Shown: positions 43,625-52,718 of the stretch, piece after piece
How positions within the stretch are numbered: the stretch's first letter is position 1
Layout: every line of letters begins with the position of its first letter
Source of the DNA: CADEFQ01 sp050185195
Lineage (GTDB): Bacteria; Pseudomonadota; Gammaproteobacteria; Steroidobacterales; Steroidobacteraceae
DNA: 64,000 nucleotides
Assembly (NCBI GenBank): GCA_050185195.1
Contig: JBFWZQ010000003.1
Location: forward strand, 62,001-126,000
Reading direction: 5' to 3'
Program-made: the position numbers and the translations under genes
Notes under the pieces: model-generated
Databases searched by the model: none
What the model was told of the DNA's origin: nothing
The model's input: only the letters and a program-made list of their open reading frames with translations

Positions 43625-45168
43625 CGGCGAGCGAAAGCGTGCGGGCATTCAACCTCGGGGCCGCCCCCCTCACCCTCGCGGACCTTCGCGCCGTATACAC
43701 ATCGCCCGTACGGGTGGCGATCGCTGCGGATGCGTGGCCGGACATACGCGCGTCGCACGCGACCGTTGCCCGCCTCGCCGCCGGCGAGGCGGCCGTGTAC
43801 GGCGTCAACACCGGCTTCGGGTTGCTGGCGAATACCCGCATCCCGCCCACGGAAAGCGCGCAGCTCCAGCGCAACATCGTGCTGTCCCACAGCGCGGGCG
43901 TCGGCCCGTTGCTGCCGGACGAGATCGTGCGCCTCACGCTCGTGCTCAAGCTCGCCAGCCTCGCGCGCGGGCGTTCCGGCGTGAGCGAGGCGCTGATCGG
44001 GTGGATGACGCAGCTGATCAACGCCGAAGCCTGGCCGTGCGTGCCCGCGCAAGGCTCCGTGGGCGCGTCCGGCGACCTCGCGCCCCTCGCGCACCTGTTC
44101 CTGCCGATCCTCGGCCTCGGCGAGATCCGCTATCGCGGGCAGATCCGGCCGGCCGGCGAAGTCCTCGCGGCGCTCGGCATGCCGGCGTACGAACTCGGCC
44201 CCAAGGAGGGGCTGGCGCTGCTCAACGGCACGCAGGTGTCGACCGCGCTCGCCCTCGCCGCCTGTTTCCAGGTCGAACAGGTGTTCGCGGCGGCGATGGT
44301 CACGGGCGCGCTCTCGGTCGATGCCCTGCAAGGCAGCGACACGCCGTTCGATGCACGCATCCATGCACTGCGCGGCCATCGTGGCCAGCAGGCCGTCGCG
44401 GCCGTCTATCTCGGGTTGCTCGAAGGCAGCGGGATTCGCGCGTCCCATCGTTCGTGCGCGCGCGTTCAGGACCCCTACTCCCTGCGTTGCCAGCCGCAGG
44501 TGATGGGCGCGTGCCTCGACCTGCTGGCGCAGGCCGCCGACACGCTGGCGGTTGAAGCGAACGGCATCACCGACAACCCGCTCGTGTTCCACGAACGCGG
44601 CGAGGTCCTCTCCGGCGGCAATTTCCACGCGGAGCCGGTGGCCTTCGCGGCAGACATCCTGGCGCTCGCGTGCGCGGAGATCGGTTCGCTCGTGGAACGG
44701 CGCATCGCGCTGCTCGTCGACCCCAACATGAGCGGGCTGCCCGCCTTCCTCACGCCGAAGAGCGGCGTCAATTCGGGCTTCATGATCGCGCAGGTGACGG
44801 CGGCGGCGCTGGTCGCCGAAAACCGCATGCTGAGCCACCCGGCCAGCGTCGACAGCATCCCGACGTCCGCCAACCAGGAAGACCACGTCAGCATGGCGAC
44901 GCACGGCGCGCGACGCCTGCTCACGATGGCGGGGAATGCCGCGCAGGTCGTGGCCATAGAACTGCTCGCCGCCTGCCAGGGCATCGAATTCCGGCAGCCC
45001 CACCAGACCTCACCGGCCCTGCGACCGGTGCTGGCCGCGCTGCGCGCCACGACGCCCTTCGCGCAGGAAGACCGCTTGATGGCCACGGACATTGCTCACG
45101 CGGCCGCGGTGACGAAATCGGAACCGGTGCAGGCGCTCGCGCGCGCCCTCCTGCCGAGCCACCGTTGA
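43621..45168 (+). CDS. hutH: Histidine ammonia-lyase
   Basis: 515 residues. It removes ammonia from histidine to give urocanate. The MIO prosthetic group forms from Ala149-Ser150-Gly151 in GSVGASGDLAPLAH. The YGVNTGFG and GITDNPLVF segments are canonical. Ergothionase, a related lyase, was considered but the active-site motifs are those of HutH. It ends the hut run; no hutI, hutF or hutG is in the window. The convergent iorB gene ends six bases away. Confidence 0.95.
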
Positions 45169-45173
45169 GGCGA

Positions 45174-46685
45174 TCAGCCCGCGGCCGCTGACCCCGGGCG
45201 TGGCGCGGCGGGCGCCTGCGACAGGAATGCCGCAAGCGCCTTGCCCGCATCGTCCGCAAGCGCCGCATCGCGGCCGGCCTGCAACCACCCGGGCGTGCGC
45301 TGCGCAGCCGGCAAGCCGGCCAGTGCACGGCGCAGGCTCTCGAGATTGTGCAGGCCGCGCTCGAACGTATCCCCATATCCCTTGACGAGCCGCTGGCAAC
45401 GCGCCCACTCGAGGGCCAGTGCCACGTCCTGCCGGGCGAACGCGCGGATCTCCCCGAGCCACTGTTCGATCCGGGCCGTCTCGATCCTGTAGCGCAGGGT
45501 GGATCGACGGAACCTGCGCATCCCCGCCACGAGGCGCAGCGCGAGGAACCATCGCAGGCGGCTCGTTTCGACGTGTCGCCCCGCGCGAAACCCGCGCCCG
45601 AGCCATCCCGACAGGCGGGGGCTGCCGAGGATGCGTGCCCCGAGCGCCGCAGGCAGCGTGTCGCAAACCTCTTCCAGCCGCGGGTGCATGAACTCGGTGA
45701 CCCGCAGGACCTGGTCCGCGCCGGCGTGCACTTCGTCGCGCACGCGCTCGAAGCGGCTGCCCCGCGTCTTGAGGTCGGCCACGCGGATCGTGTCCTCGTA
45801 GCTCATCCAGAGTGCCAGGTGACGCGCCAGCTCCGCAGTCAGTGCGCCATCGCGATCCAGCGGGCCGAACTCCCGCAGGCGCGACAGGTACAGGCGCGCG
45901 TACGCACCATCCTGGTAATCCATCAGGCGCTGCACGCCGAGCAGCGCGAAGCGATGCGCCGCCGCGGGCAGCGTGGCACGCACCTCGCCCGCGAGCGCAC
46001 GGCCTGCTTCGGTGGTGGGCTGCGGCTCGACCGCGGCCTGATCGGCAGCCAACGCCTCGCCGCGCTGCGCGGTGTCGAAGCCCAGCAGGAATCCCGCGAG
46101 ATTCTCTGCCACGGCGATGCCGCTCGCCCGGATGGCTGCTTCGAAGGCCGGTTTCGGGAACGGCAGCACTCCGCTGCCGGCCAGGGCGCCGAACATCACC
46201 GCGCTGATCACGCTGCCGGAACGCTCCGTCGCGGCTTCCATGTCGAAACCGATGAAGCGCTTCGCGCGCTCGCGCGCCGACTCCAGCACGCGCTCGCCGC
46301 GCCCGCGGCCGTCGCCCATCGCCGATTTCTCCGCGATCGCATAGACACGATGCGTCGAGCCGATCAGCACCGTGCGGTCCGCGGAGACGAGGCCGCGCAG
46401 CATCGCGCGCCCGATTTCCATGAGCTCCGAGGCGATGACGATGTCGACATCGCCCGGCACGGGCATCGAAGCCATGATGGGCGCGTCCCCGGTGCCCGGT
46501 GGCGCCAGCTCGACGTAGTAGACGGTCGAGCCCGTCCGCTGCGCCACGCCGGGCACCGACGTGCCCTGCGCCGACCAGCCGTGCCTGCGCGCCAGCTCTT
46601 CGATCCACGCCGCGAGCACGCCACCGCCCTGCCCGCCCAGCGCGAGCACCGCGATGCAGAGGCGATTGCGTTCGATCGCCGGCAT
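45174..46685 (-). CDS. Indolepyruvate oxidoreductase subunit beta (IorB-like)
   Basis: 503 residues. The N-terminal ~200 residues form the gamma-type pyruvate:ferredoxin oxidoreductase domain (LALGGQGGGVLAAWIEEL, GTSVPGVAQRTGSTVYYVE). The C-terminal ~300 residues are a helical extension found in the large proteobacterial form. With IorA it oxidatively decarboxylates indolepyruvate and other aryl pyruvates to acyl-CoA. The ATG at 46685 is chosen since the frame extends upstream antisense to iorA. Its start overlaps the iorA stop by one base (TGATG). Confidence 0.85.
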   Translation of the reverse strand: MPAIERNRLCIAVLALGGQGGGVLAAWIEELARRHGWSAQGTSVPGVAQRTGSTVYYVELAPPGTGDAPIMASMPVPGDVDIVIASELMEIGRAMLRGLVSADRTVLIGSTHRVYAIAEKSAMGDGRGRGERVLESARERAKRFIGFDMEAATERSGSVISAVMFGALAGSGVLPFPKPAFEAAIRASGIAVAENLAGFLLGFDTAQRGEALAADQAAVEPQPTTEAGRALAGEVRATLPAAAHRFALLGVQRLMDYQDGAYARLYLSRLREFGPLDRDGALTAELARHLALWMSYEDTIRVADLKTRGSRFERVRDEVHAGADQVLRVTEFMHPRLEEVCDTLPAALGARILGSPRLSGWLGRGFRAGRHVETSRLRWFLALRLVAGMRRFRRSTLRYRIETARIEQWLGEIRAFARQDVALALEWARCQRLVKGYGDTFERGLHNLESLRRALAGLPAAQRTPGWLQAGRDAALADDAGKALAAFLSQAPAAPRPGSAAAG

Positions 46686-48823
46686 CAGAACACCCGCGCG
46701 AGGCGCGCGCGTGCCTCGCGTCGCTGCAGGAACCCGATCACGGCGGCGCCGATGGCGCTGCGCAGGCGCTCGAGGCGCCCCGGATTCGAGACGATCTGCG
46801 CCCTGAAGAAGCTCGGGCACAGCACCGCGGCATGACTCACTTCGCCGCACAGGCCGCAACCGACGCAACTGTTGTCCACGTGCGCGATCGGATCCTGGCG
46901 TAGCGGATCCGGATTCGGGCGGATGGTGAGCGACGGGCAGCCCGACAGCCGGATGCAACTGTGATCGCCGGTGCAGGTATCGGCGTCCACGCCGAAACGC
47001 TCGCGTACCACGCGCTTGCCGGCCTTCAGCGCCTGGCGCACCAGCGGCCGCTCGCGGCGCTGGCGGTTCAACATGCATTCCGACTGCGCGACGATGACCT
47101 TGGGGCCTTTTTCCTTCGCGGTCAGCGCGCGCTGCAGGGCGTCTTTCATGCGCGCGACATCGTAGGTGCGGGAAATCGACTGCACCCACTCGACGCCGAC
47201 ACCCCGCGCCGCCTGCTCGATGGACTTCTGGGTCGTGCGCACGCGATTGCCCGCGCGCGACGACAGGATGTCCTGCCCACCCGTGGCCGCCGAATAGCCG
47301 TTGTCGACGATGATCGTGACGCTGTCGTCGCGGTTGAAGACGGCGTTGCCGATCCCGGAGGTCAGGCCGTTGTGCCAGAACCCGCCGTCTCCCATGATCG
47401 CGACGGCGCGCCTGTCCTTCGGCTTGAACGCCGACGCACCCGCGGTGCCGAGGCCGTAGCCCATCGTCGTGTTGCCGATGTGAAACGGCGGCAGGATCGA
47501 GAAGAGGTGGCAGCCGATGTCCGCGGAAACGTGCATCGGCCCGAGCTCGCGCTCGACGAGCTTCATGGCCGTGAATACGGGCCGCTCGGGGCATCCGGTG
47601 CAGAGGCCCGCGGGCCGCGCGGGAATTTCCTTCGCCACGGCCGCGGGCAATTGCGGCGCGGCGCCGACTGGCAGGTCGACCTGCGCCGCCCACGCGCCGA
47701 GGAACTTCGCGACGCCATCCCGGATCACCTGCACGTTGTATTCGCCCGCGCGCGGCAGCAGTTCCTTGCCGACGATGCGAGCCTGCAGGTCCGCCCGCCG
47801 CACGAGCGTGTTGAGCTCGTGCTCGATGAACTCCGGTTGCCCTTCTTCCAGGATGAGCACCGCGCGCTTGCCAGCGCAGAACGCCGCCACCTCGTCCGGC
47901 ACGAGCGGATAGGTCACGTTGAGGCAGTAGATGTCGATGGCGCTATCGCCCTGGGCGTCCGACAGGCCGAGGAGCTCGAGCGCGCGATTGAGATTGTTGT
48001 AGAGGCCGCCCTGCACGACGATGCCGAGATCCGGGCAGGGCCCCGCGCCCGCGGGGCCGAAGCGTTCGTTCAACTTCCGGTCGCGCACGAAGGCGACGCC
48101 CGCCGGCCAGCGCTTCTCGATCTTCTCCACTTCGTGCAGGAAGTTCGCGGGCGGCAGCACGATGCGGTTGACGTCGCGCACCGGCGCGGACGCCGCTTCG
48201 CCCACGGTCAAACGCGGGCGCTGGTTGTCCCTCGCCACGAACGAGCCGGTCATGTGGCAGGAGCGCACGCGCAGCTCGACCATCACCGGGGTATTGGAGG
48301 CCTCGGACAGTTCGAACGCCAGTTCCACCGACCGCACGATGCTCGGCAGGTTCGGGCGCGGATCGAGCAGCCACATCTGCGACTTCATCGCGAAGGCGTG
48401 GGTGCGCTCCTGCATGATCGAGGAGCCCTCGCCGTAGTCCTCGCCGACGATGATCACGGCGCCACCGGTCACGCCGCCGCTCGCGATGTTCGACAGCGCG
48501 TCCGACGCGACATTGGTGCCCACCACGGATTTCCACGCGACGGCCCCGCGCAGCGGGTAGTTGACGGAGGCGGCGAGCATCGCCGCGGCGGCGGCTTCCG
48601 ACGCGCTCGACTCGAAATGCACGCCGAGGCCCTCGAGCAGGTCGTTGGCGTCGGCGAAGACATCCATCAGGTGACTGATGGGCGAGCCCTGGTAGCCGCC
48701 GACGTAGGCGACCCCCGACTGCAGCAGGGCCTTGGTGACCGCGAGGATGCCCTCGCCGACGAAGACGTCGCCGGCCCCGGCGGTCAGTTTCTCGACCTCG
48801 GCCCTGAACGAACGTTCTGCCAT
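46685..48823 (-). CDS. iorA: Indolepyruvate ferredoxin oxidoreductase subunit alpha (IorA)
   Basis: 712 residues. The N-terminal transketolase-like domain (GYQGSPISHLMD, VGEDYGEGSSIMQERTHAFA) and the TPP-binding domain (MGDGGFWHNGLTSGIGNAVF) are present. A ferredoxin domain at about residues 613-665 has CTGDHSC and CVGCGLC, which bind two 4Fe-4S clusters. It converts aryl pyruvates from aromatic amino acid transamination into aryl-acetyl-CoA. The cyclase gene lies eight bases upstream, giving an operon cyclase-iorA-iorB. Confidence 0.93.
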   Translation of the reverse strand: MAERSFRAEVEKLTAGAGDVFVGEGILAVTKALLQSGVAYVGGYQGSPISHLMDVFADANDLLEGLGVHFESSASEAAAAAMLAASVNYPLRGAVAWKSVVGTNVASDALSNIASGGVTGGAVIIVGEDYGEGSSIMQERTHAFAMKSQMWLLDPRPNLPSIVRSVELAFELSEASNTPVMVELRVRSCHMTGSFVARDNQRPRLTVGEAASAPVRDVNRIVLPPANFLHEVEKIEKRWPAGVAFVRDRKLNERFGPAGAGPCPDLGIVVQGGLYNNLNRALELLGLSDAQGDSAIDIYCLNVTYPLVPDEVAAFCAGKRAVLILEEGQPEFIEHELNTLVRRADLQARIVGKELLPRAGEYNVQVIRDGVAKFLGAWAAQVDLPVGAAPQLPAAVAKEIPARPAGLCTGCPERPVFTAMKLVERELGPMHVSADIGCHLFSILPPFHIGNTTMGYGLGTAGASAFKPKDRRAVAIMGDGGFWHNGLTSGIGNAVFNRDDSVTIIVDNGYSAATGGQDILSSRAGNRVRTTQKSIEQAARGVGVEWVQSISRTYDVARMKDALQRALTAKEKGPKVIVAQSECMLNRQRRERPLVRQALKAGKRVVRERFGVDADTCTGDHSCIRLSGCPSLTIRPNPDPLRQDPIAHVDNSCVGCGLCGEVSHAAVLCPSFFRAQIVSNPGRLERLRSAIGAAVIGFLQRREARARLARVF

Positions 48824-48830
48824 GGCGTCG

Positions 48831-49619
48831 TTACCCGTCTATCAGTGCAAGCACCCGCAGCGGACTGCCGGATCCGTCCCTGATCTTGAGGGGCGACGCG
48901 ATGACCACGGCGCCCGTGGGCGGCAGCTGGTCGAGGTTCTCGAGGCACTGCAGGCCGTAGCGGCCCGCGCCATGCAGCAGCGTGTGGGCCGGATACGGCG
49001 GCGTGAGCAGGTGCGCCTGGCCGGCATCGGTGCCGATCGTCTCGACGCCGAAGCCGCGGATATCCCTGCCTTCCACGAGCAATCGAACCGCCGCGGTGTT
49101 GGGGCCCGGCGTATGCGCGCCGTCTTCGCGGCGGCCCGTGTACGCGTGGCCCTGGCGCTTCGACCAGTCCGTGCGAAACAGCACCCAGCTGCCTGCCGGA
49201 ATGCGACCGTACCTTCCCTCCCACGCCTCGATGTGCGCGGCGTCGAGCAGGAAGTCCGCATTGGCCGTGCATTCGGCCGAGAAATCGAGCACCACGGCGG
49301 GGCCGATGAAATGCTGCGGCGGCACGCTGTGCAGCGCGTTGGCGGCGAGGTCCTTGCCGGTGACCCAGTGCACGGGGGCGTCGAAATGCGTGCCCGTGTG
49401 CTCACCGACCGTGAAATTACTCCAGTACCACGCGACGCCGCGCTCGTCGTAGCGGGAGATGACCTCGCGGGAGAACGGCGCGCATTGCCCGAATGGCGGC
49501 GGCAGGACGAGCACCGGCGTGTCCTCCGACAGGGTCTGCGTCAGGTCGACCACGCGGATTTCCTCGCCCGCCACGGCCGCGGCAAACCGGGAAAGCAGGT
49601 CCTGTCGCGATGCGTTCAT
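48831..49619 (-). CDS. Cyclase-family hydrolase
   Basis: 262 residues with the canonical metal motif HTGTHFDAPVHW at about residues 73-84, unlike the modified motif in the kynurenine-cluster paralogue. Members hydrolyse formylkynurenine, isatin or related cyclic amides. It is the first gene of a run with iorA and iorB, and a MarR gene diverges from it across a block of repeated TGCAAnT motifs. With IorAB this suggests a role in indole-derived or aromatic compound breakdown, but the substrate is not known. A clear GGGGGAG ribosome site precedes the ATG. Confidence 0.85.
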   Translation of the reverse strand: MNASRQDLLSRFAAAVAGEEIRVVDLTQTLSEDTPVLVLPPPFGQCAPFSREVISRYDERGVAWYWSNFTVGEHTGTHFDAPVHWVTGKDLAANALHSVPPQHFIGPAVVLDFSAECTANADFLLDAAHIEAWEGRYGRIPAGSWVLFRTDWSKRQGHAYTGRREDGAHTPGPNTAAVRLLVEGRDIRGFGVETIGTDAGQAHLLTPPYPAHTLLHGAGRYGLQCLENLDQLPPTGAVVIASPLKIRDGSGSPLRVLALIDG

Positions 49620-49654
49620 GTCACTCCCCCTGTCGATCGACGGCCCCGAGCCTG

Positions 49655-49682
49655 ATGCAAATTAATTGCAAATGCAAGTAAT
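49655..49682. promoter_or_regulatory. Three TGCAAnT motifs between the cyclase operon and MarR gene
   Basis: TGCAAAT at 49656-49662 and 49667-49673 and TGCAAGT at 49673-49679, all on the plus strand. The palindrome-like TGCAA-N5-TTGCA spans 49656-49670. AATGCAAGTAAT (49671-49682) is repeated exactly in front of the APC permease (39754-39765). This AT-rich block is the likely operator and promoter of the divergent genes. Confidence 0.45.
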
Positions 49683-49742
49683 CGGCGCTGGCCCCGCGGC
49701 GTGCGGCTTGACAGCCCACGCCCCGATCGATTGACTCGCCGG

Positions 49743-50216
49743 ATGCCGAAAGATCTGCGGAAACTGGGCGACCCGGGCTCCAGGGATTTCCACCTCGAGG
49801 CCTATCCCTTCTACCTGCTCAATCGGGCCGTCAGCCGCTACAACGTCGTCATCGAGGCGCAACTGCGCCGCATCGCGATCGACATCCCGACGTGGCGCGT
49901 GCTGATGATCCTCGGCGAAGCGGAGCCGCGGGCGATTGCGCAGGTCGCGAAGTGCGCCGTCATCAATATCTCCACGATGGCGCGCATCGTGGATCGCATG
50001 TTCCAGGCCCACCTCGTGCAGGTGCTGCCGAGCAGTGCCGACGGGCGCGTCACCCGGCTCGCGCTCACCGCCCTCGGGCGCCGCAAGCTGGCTGCCGCCC
50101 GCAAGGTCACGGCGCCGGTCTATCGCCAGCTGATCGAGGGGTTCTCCGCGCGCAGCTTCGGGCAACTGCTTGCCCACCTCAATCGGCTGCACGACAACCT
50201 CGATCGGCTGGCGTGA
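49743..50216 (+). CDS. MarR-family transcriptional regulator (cluster 2)
   Basis: 157 residues from the ATG at 49743. The winged helix is IAIDIPTWRVLMILGEAEPRAIAQVAKCAVINISTMARIVDRM with a wing at SADGRVTRLALT. It is divergent from cyclase-iorA-iorB and converges with the M19 dipeptidase gene (nine bases between). It may control the cyclase operon through the TGCAAnT repeats. MarR regulators of indole-acetate degradation are known, but no ring-hydroxylating dioxygenase is nearby to support that role. Confidence 0.88.
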   Translation: MPKDLRKLGDPGSRDFHLEAYPFYLLNRAVSRYNVVIEAQLRRIAIDIPTWRVLMILGEAEPRAIAQVAKCAVINISTMARIVDRMFQAHLVQVLPSSADGRVTRLALTALGRRKLAAARKVTAPVYRQLIEGFSARSFGQLLAHLNRLHDNLDRLA

Positions 50217-50225
50217 CGCCGCCGG

Positions 50226-51404
50226 TCAGGCCGCTTGCGGCTGCCAGGCGGCCGTGAGCACCCGCGCGGCATTGCCACCGAGGATCGCCACGATGTCGCG
50301 ATCCGCGTACTTCCTGCGCACCAGCCCCTCCACCAGGTCGTACAGGCGCGCGGGGTGGTCCAGCCCCTCGACGTCGTCCTTCTCGCGAAACGCGTAGCTG
50401 CCCGGCTTGAGGTTGGCCTTCGAGGCTTCCACGAGCGCACGTGGCAGGGAGTCGTACCCATACGGGCCGATGTCGCTGCCGACGGCGAGATGTTCCACGC
50501 CGACGAGCCGCGCGACATGGTCGAAATGATCGAGCACGTGCTCGATCGTCGTCGGCTCCCGGTCGCGCGCGAACACGCGCAGGAACGCGATGCCCATGAC
50601 GCCACCGCCGGCGGCGAGCTTGCGGATGGCCTCGTCCGTCTTCGTCCGGGGGTGCGTCGGATTGAGGGCGCGACAGGTCGCGTGCGTGAACAGCACGGGC
50701 TTGCGCGAGGCCGCGAGGGCATCGAGCGTGGTGCGCGGCCCGCAGTGCGACAGGTCGACGGCCATGCCCACCCTGTCCATGCGCTCCACGATCGCGGCGC
50801 CGTAGTCGCTCAAGCCGCCGTCGACGCGATCCGTGGCGCCTGCGCCGAGGCGGTTCTGCGAATTGTAGGTGAGCTGCGAGACACGCTGGCCGAGTGCGTA
50901 GTAACGATCGACATCGTCGGGCGTGGTGAAATGCTCCGAGTTCTCGCATCCGAAGATGATGCCGATGCGGCGTTCGTCAGCGGGTCGATCGAGATCCGCG
51001 GGGCCGTTGACACGGTAGAACAGGTCGCCATGGCTCGCGACGAAACCGTTGTGCCAGGCGAAGTCCAGCAACACGTCCGGCACGGTCTCGAGCGTCGTCT
51101 GCATGATCCGCAGCTTCGTCGACCGGAACAGGGCGTACTCCCCTGCGCCGAACGCATCGGGGCGGGTCAACCAGTCCTTGAGTACGGTCGGGTGCAGCGT
51201 CAGGGCGTGCTTCAGGTCGACGTTGCGCGAGGCGTCGACGAGATCGAGGGTCCGCGTCGAGTACTTGCGGGGTCCGCCGGCAACGGCGGCATGCTGGCCC
51301 AGGCTGATCATCGGCAGCGACAGGCCCGCGGTCCCCGCCGCCGCGGCGCCCAGCACCCGCCGTCTCGTCCAGGGAATGCCCGGGGATGTCGATGACTGTT
51401 TCAT
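50226..51404 (-). CDS. Tat-exported M19-family dipeptidase lacking the HxD zinc pair
   Basis: 392 residues. The N-terminus TRRRVLGAAAAGTAGLSL is a Tat signal, so the folded enzyme is probably exported with its metals. The M19 body is clear: IIFGCENSEHF (glutamate), VDLSHCG and LFTHATCRALNP (histidines), VGSDIGPYG. The usual HxD near the start is replaced by LDLVDASRN, so one zinc site may be altered. The ATG overlaps the upstream amidohydrolase stop (ATGA). It is the last gene of the receptor/amidohydrolase locus. Confidence 0.87.
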   Translation of the reverse strand: MKQSSTSPGIPWTRRRVLGAAAAGTAGLSLPMISLGQHAAVAGGPRKYSTRTLDLVDASRNVDLKHALTLHPTVLKDWLTRPDAFGAGEYALFRSTKLRIMQTTLETVPDVLLDFAWHNGFVASHGDLFYRVNGPADLDRPADERRIGIIFGCENSEHFTTPDDVDRYYALGQRVSQLTYNSQNRLGAGATDRVDGGLSDYGAAIVERMDRVGMAVDLSHCGPRTTLDALAASRKPVLFTHATCRALNPTHPRTKTDEAIRKLAAGGGVMGIAFLRVFARDREPTTIEHVLDHFDHVARLVGVEHLAVGSDIGPYGYDSLPRALVEASKANLKPGSYAFREKDDVEGLDHPARLYDLVEGLVRRKYADRDIVAILGGNAARVLTAAWQPQAA

Positions 51405-52714
51405 TGATGTGCCTCACGGACTTCGTTCAATAGCCGATCGAGATCGGCGCGATCCAGCCAGCGGCCGCGCTTCATCACGCCCTCGATGTGCTGCGTGTTC
51501 CCGATACGCTCGAGCGGATTGTCCCGCAGCAGCAGCAGGTCGGCGCGCCGGCCGCGTTCGATGGCCCCCCAGTCGCGCGCGCCCGCCACGGCCGCGGCAT
51601 TGCGTGTGCCGGCCTGCAGCGCTTCGTAGGGACTGAGGCCGGCCTGCACGAGCAACTGCAGCTCCCGATGCGTGCTGAAACCATGCAGCAGGCCGGGCAC
51701 GCCCGAATCCGTGCCGAGCACGAGAACCACGCCAGCCCGCTGCAGGGTGTGCGTCAGGCGAAACATGTGGGGCAGGTAGACCCTCGTGAGGTAGTCGTGC
51801 GGCCAGAGCTTGTTGAACGTCCAGCCGGGGGAACGCATGAGCGCCAGGGCGGCGCGCGATTCGTAGGCCATCTCCGGCCGGCTCGCGTAGGCCTCGAGGT
51901 CCTGCGCATCGGCCAGCGCCTGGTTGACCACCAGGGTCGTGGTCACGGCAATACCGGCCTTGCGCAGTTGCGGCGCCACGTGCTCGCCGAATTCCTCGTC
52001 GACGGCATACTCGCGAAACACCTGCGCCGGATCGAAGTCGCGAAAGTAGTCGGGGTGGAACGAGTGCACGTGCGCCACTTCGTCCTGCCCCGCCGCGATG
52101 ATGCCGGCCGTGCCCACGCTGTAGGGAATATGGCCGACGACATACATGCCGAGGCGCCTGGCCGTCGCAACGGCCTCGCGGTAGTCGTCGGCGGACAGGA
52201 AGGTATACGGCTTGATCGCGCGATAGCCCGCCGCGTACTGCGCACGCACCTGTGTCGCCATGTCAGGCTGGTTCGCTTGCGGGGTGCGTTTTTCGACGAG
52301 TATGGGGCCAGTGCTGTAGATGTCGGGCGCCAGTCTTTTCCCGGCGGCGGCTTCACGCGCCCACTCGAGGTAGACCGGCAGCCCGGACATCTGCCGCACG
52401 GTCGTCACTCCGTTCGCGAGGAAAAGCAGCAGCGACATCGGGTCGCCGTCCGAATGCACGTGCATGTCGGCCAGCCCCGGCATCAGGAATCCGCCGTGGC
52501 CGTCGATGACGCGCACGCCGGGCCTGGGGCGCAGGCTGCCCGACGGCCCGAAGGCCTCGATGCGACCGTCCTTCACCAGCACGGTCTGGCCGGGCAGCAC
52601 CTCGGCCGACTGCATCGTCAGGACATGGACGTTGACGATCGCCGTGTCGGTCGCAACCGACGGCTGCGCGAGCGCCATCGCCGCCAGGCATGCCGCGTAG
52701 GGAAACCGTCGCAG
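51401..52714 (-). CDS. Exported amidohydrolase, probable CTG start
   Basis: 437 residues from CTG at 52714-52712. GGGAG (52726-52722) lies seven bases before this CTG, a good spacing. The CTG gives a signal peptide LRRFPYAACLAAMALAQPSVA. The next ATG (52678) would delete most of it, and no ATG, GTG or TTG lies between the upstream stop (52719) and that ATG. The amidohydrolase motif PGLADMHVHSDGDP (HxH near residue 84) and VLVLGTDSGVPG are intact. It probably hydrolyses amide or peptide bonds in the periplasm. It overlaps the M19 gene as ATGA. Confidence 0.82.
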   Translation of the reverse strand: MRRFPYAACLAAMALAQPSVATDTAIVNVHVLTMQSAEVLPGQTVLVKDGRIEAFGPSGSLRPRPGVRVIDGHGGFLMPGLADMHVHSDGDPMSLLLFLANGVTTVRQMSGLPVYLEWAREAAAGKRLAPDIYSTGPILVEKRTPQANQPDMATQVRAQYAAGYRAIKPYTFLSADDYREAVATARRLGMYVVGHIPYSVGTAGIIAAGQDEVAHVHSFHPDYFRDFDPAQVFREYAVDEEFGEHVAPQLRKAGIAVTTTLVVNQALADAQDLEAYASRPEMAYESRAALALMRSPGWTFNKLWPHDYLTRVYLPHMFRLTHTLQRAGVVLVLGTDSGVPGLLHGFSTHRELQLLVQAGLSPYEALQAGTRNAAAVAGARDWGAIERGRRADLLLLRDNPLERIGNTQHIEGVMKRGRWLDRADLDRLLNEVREAHQ

Positions 52715-52718
52715 GTCG

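Noticed and set aside
49701..49742. GTG start at 49701 for the second MarR gene
   Set aside because: The added N-terminus is not like MarR proteins and would shorten the gap to the operator block; the ATG at 49743 fits the family length.
45174..50216. Indole-acetate (auxin) degradation locus
   Set aside because: MarR, cyclase and IorAB are suggestive, but no ring-hydroxylating dioxygenase or iac-type genes are present in the window, so it is kept only as a hypothesis.
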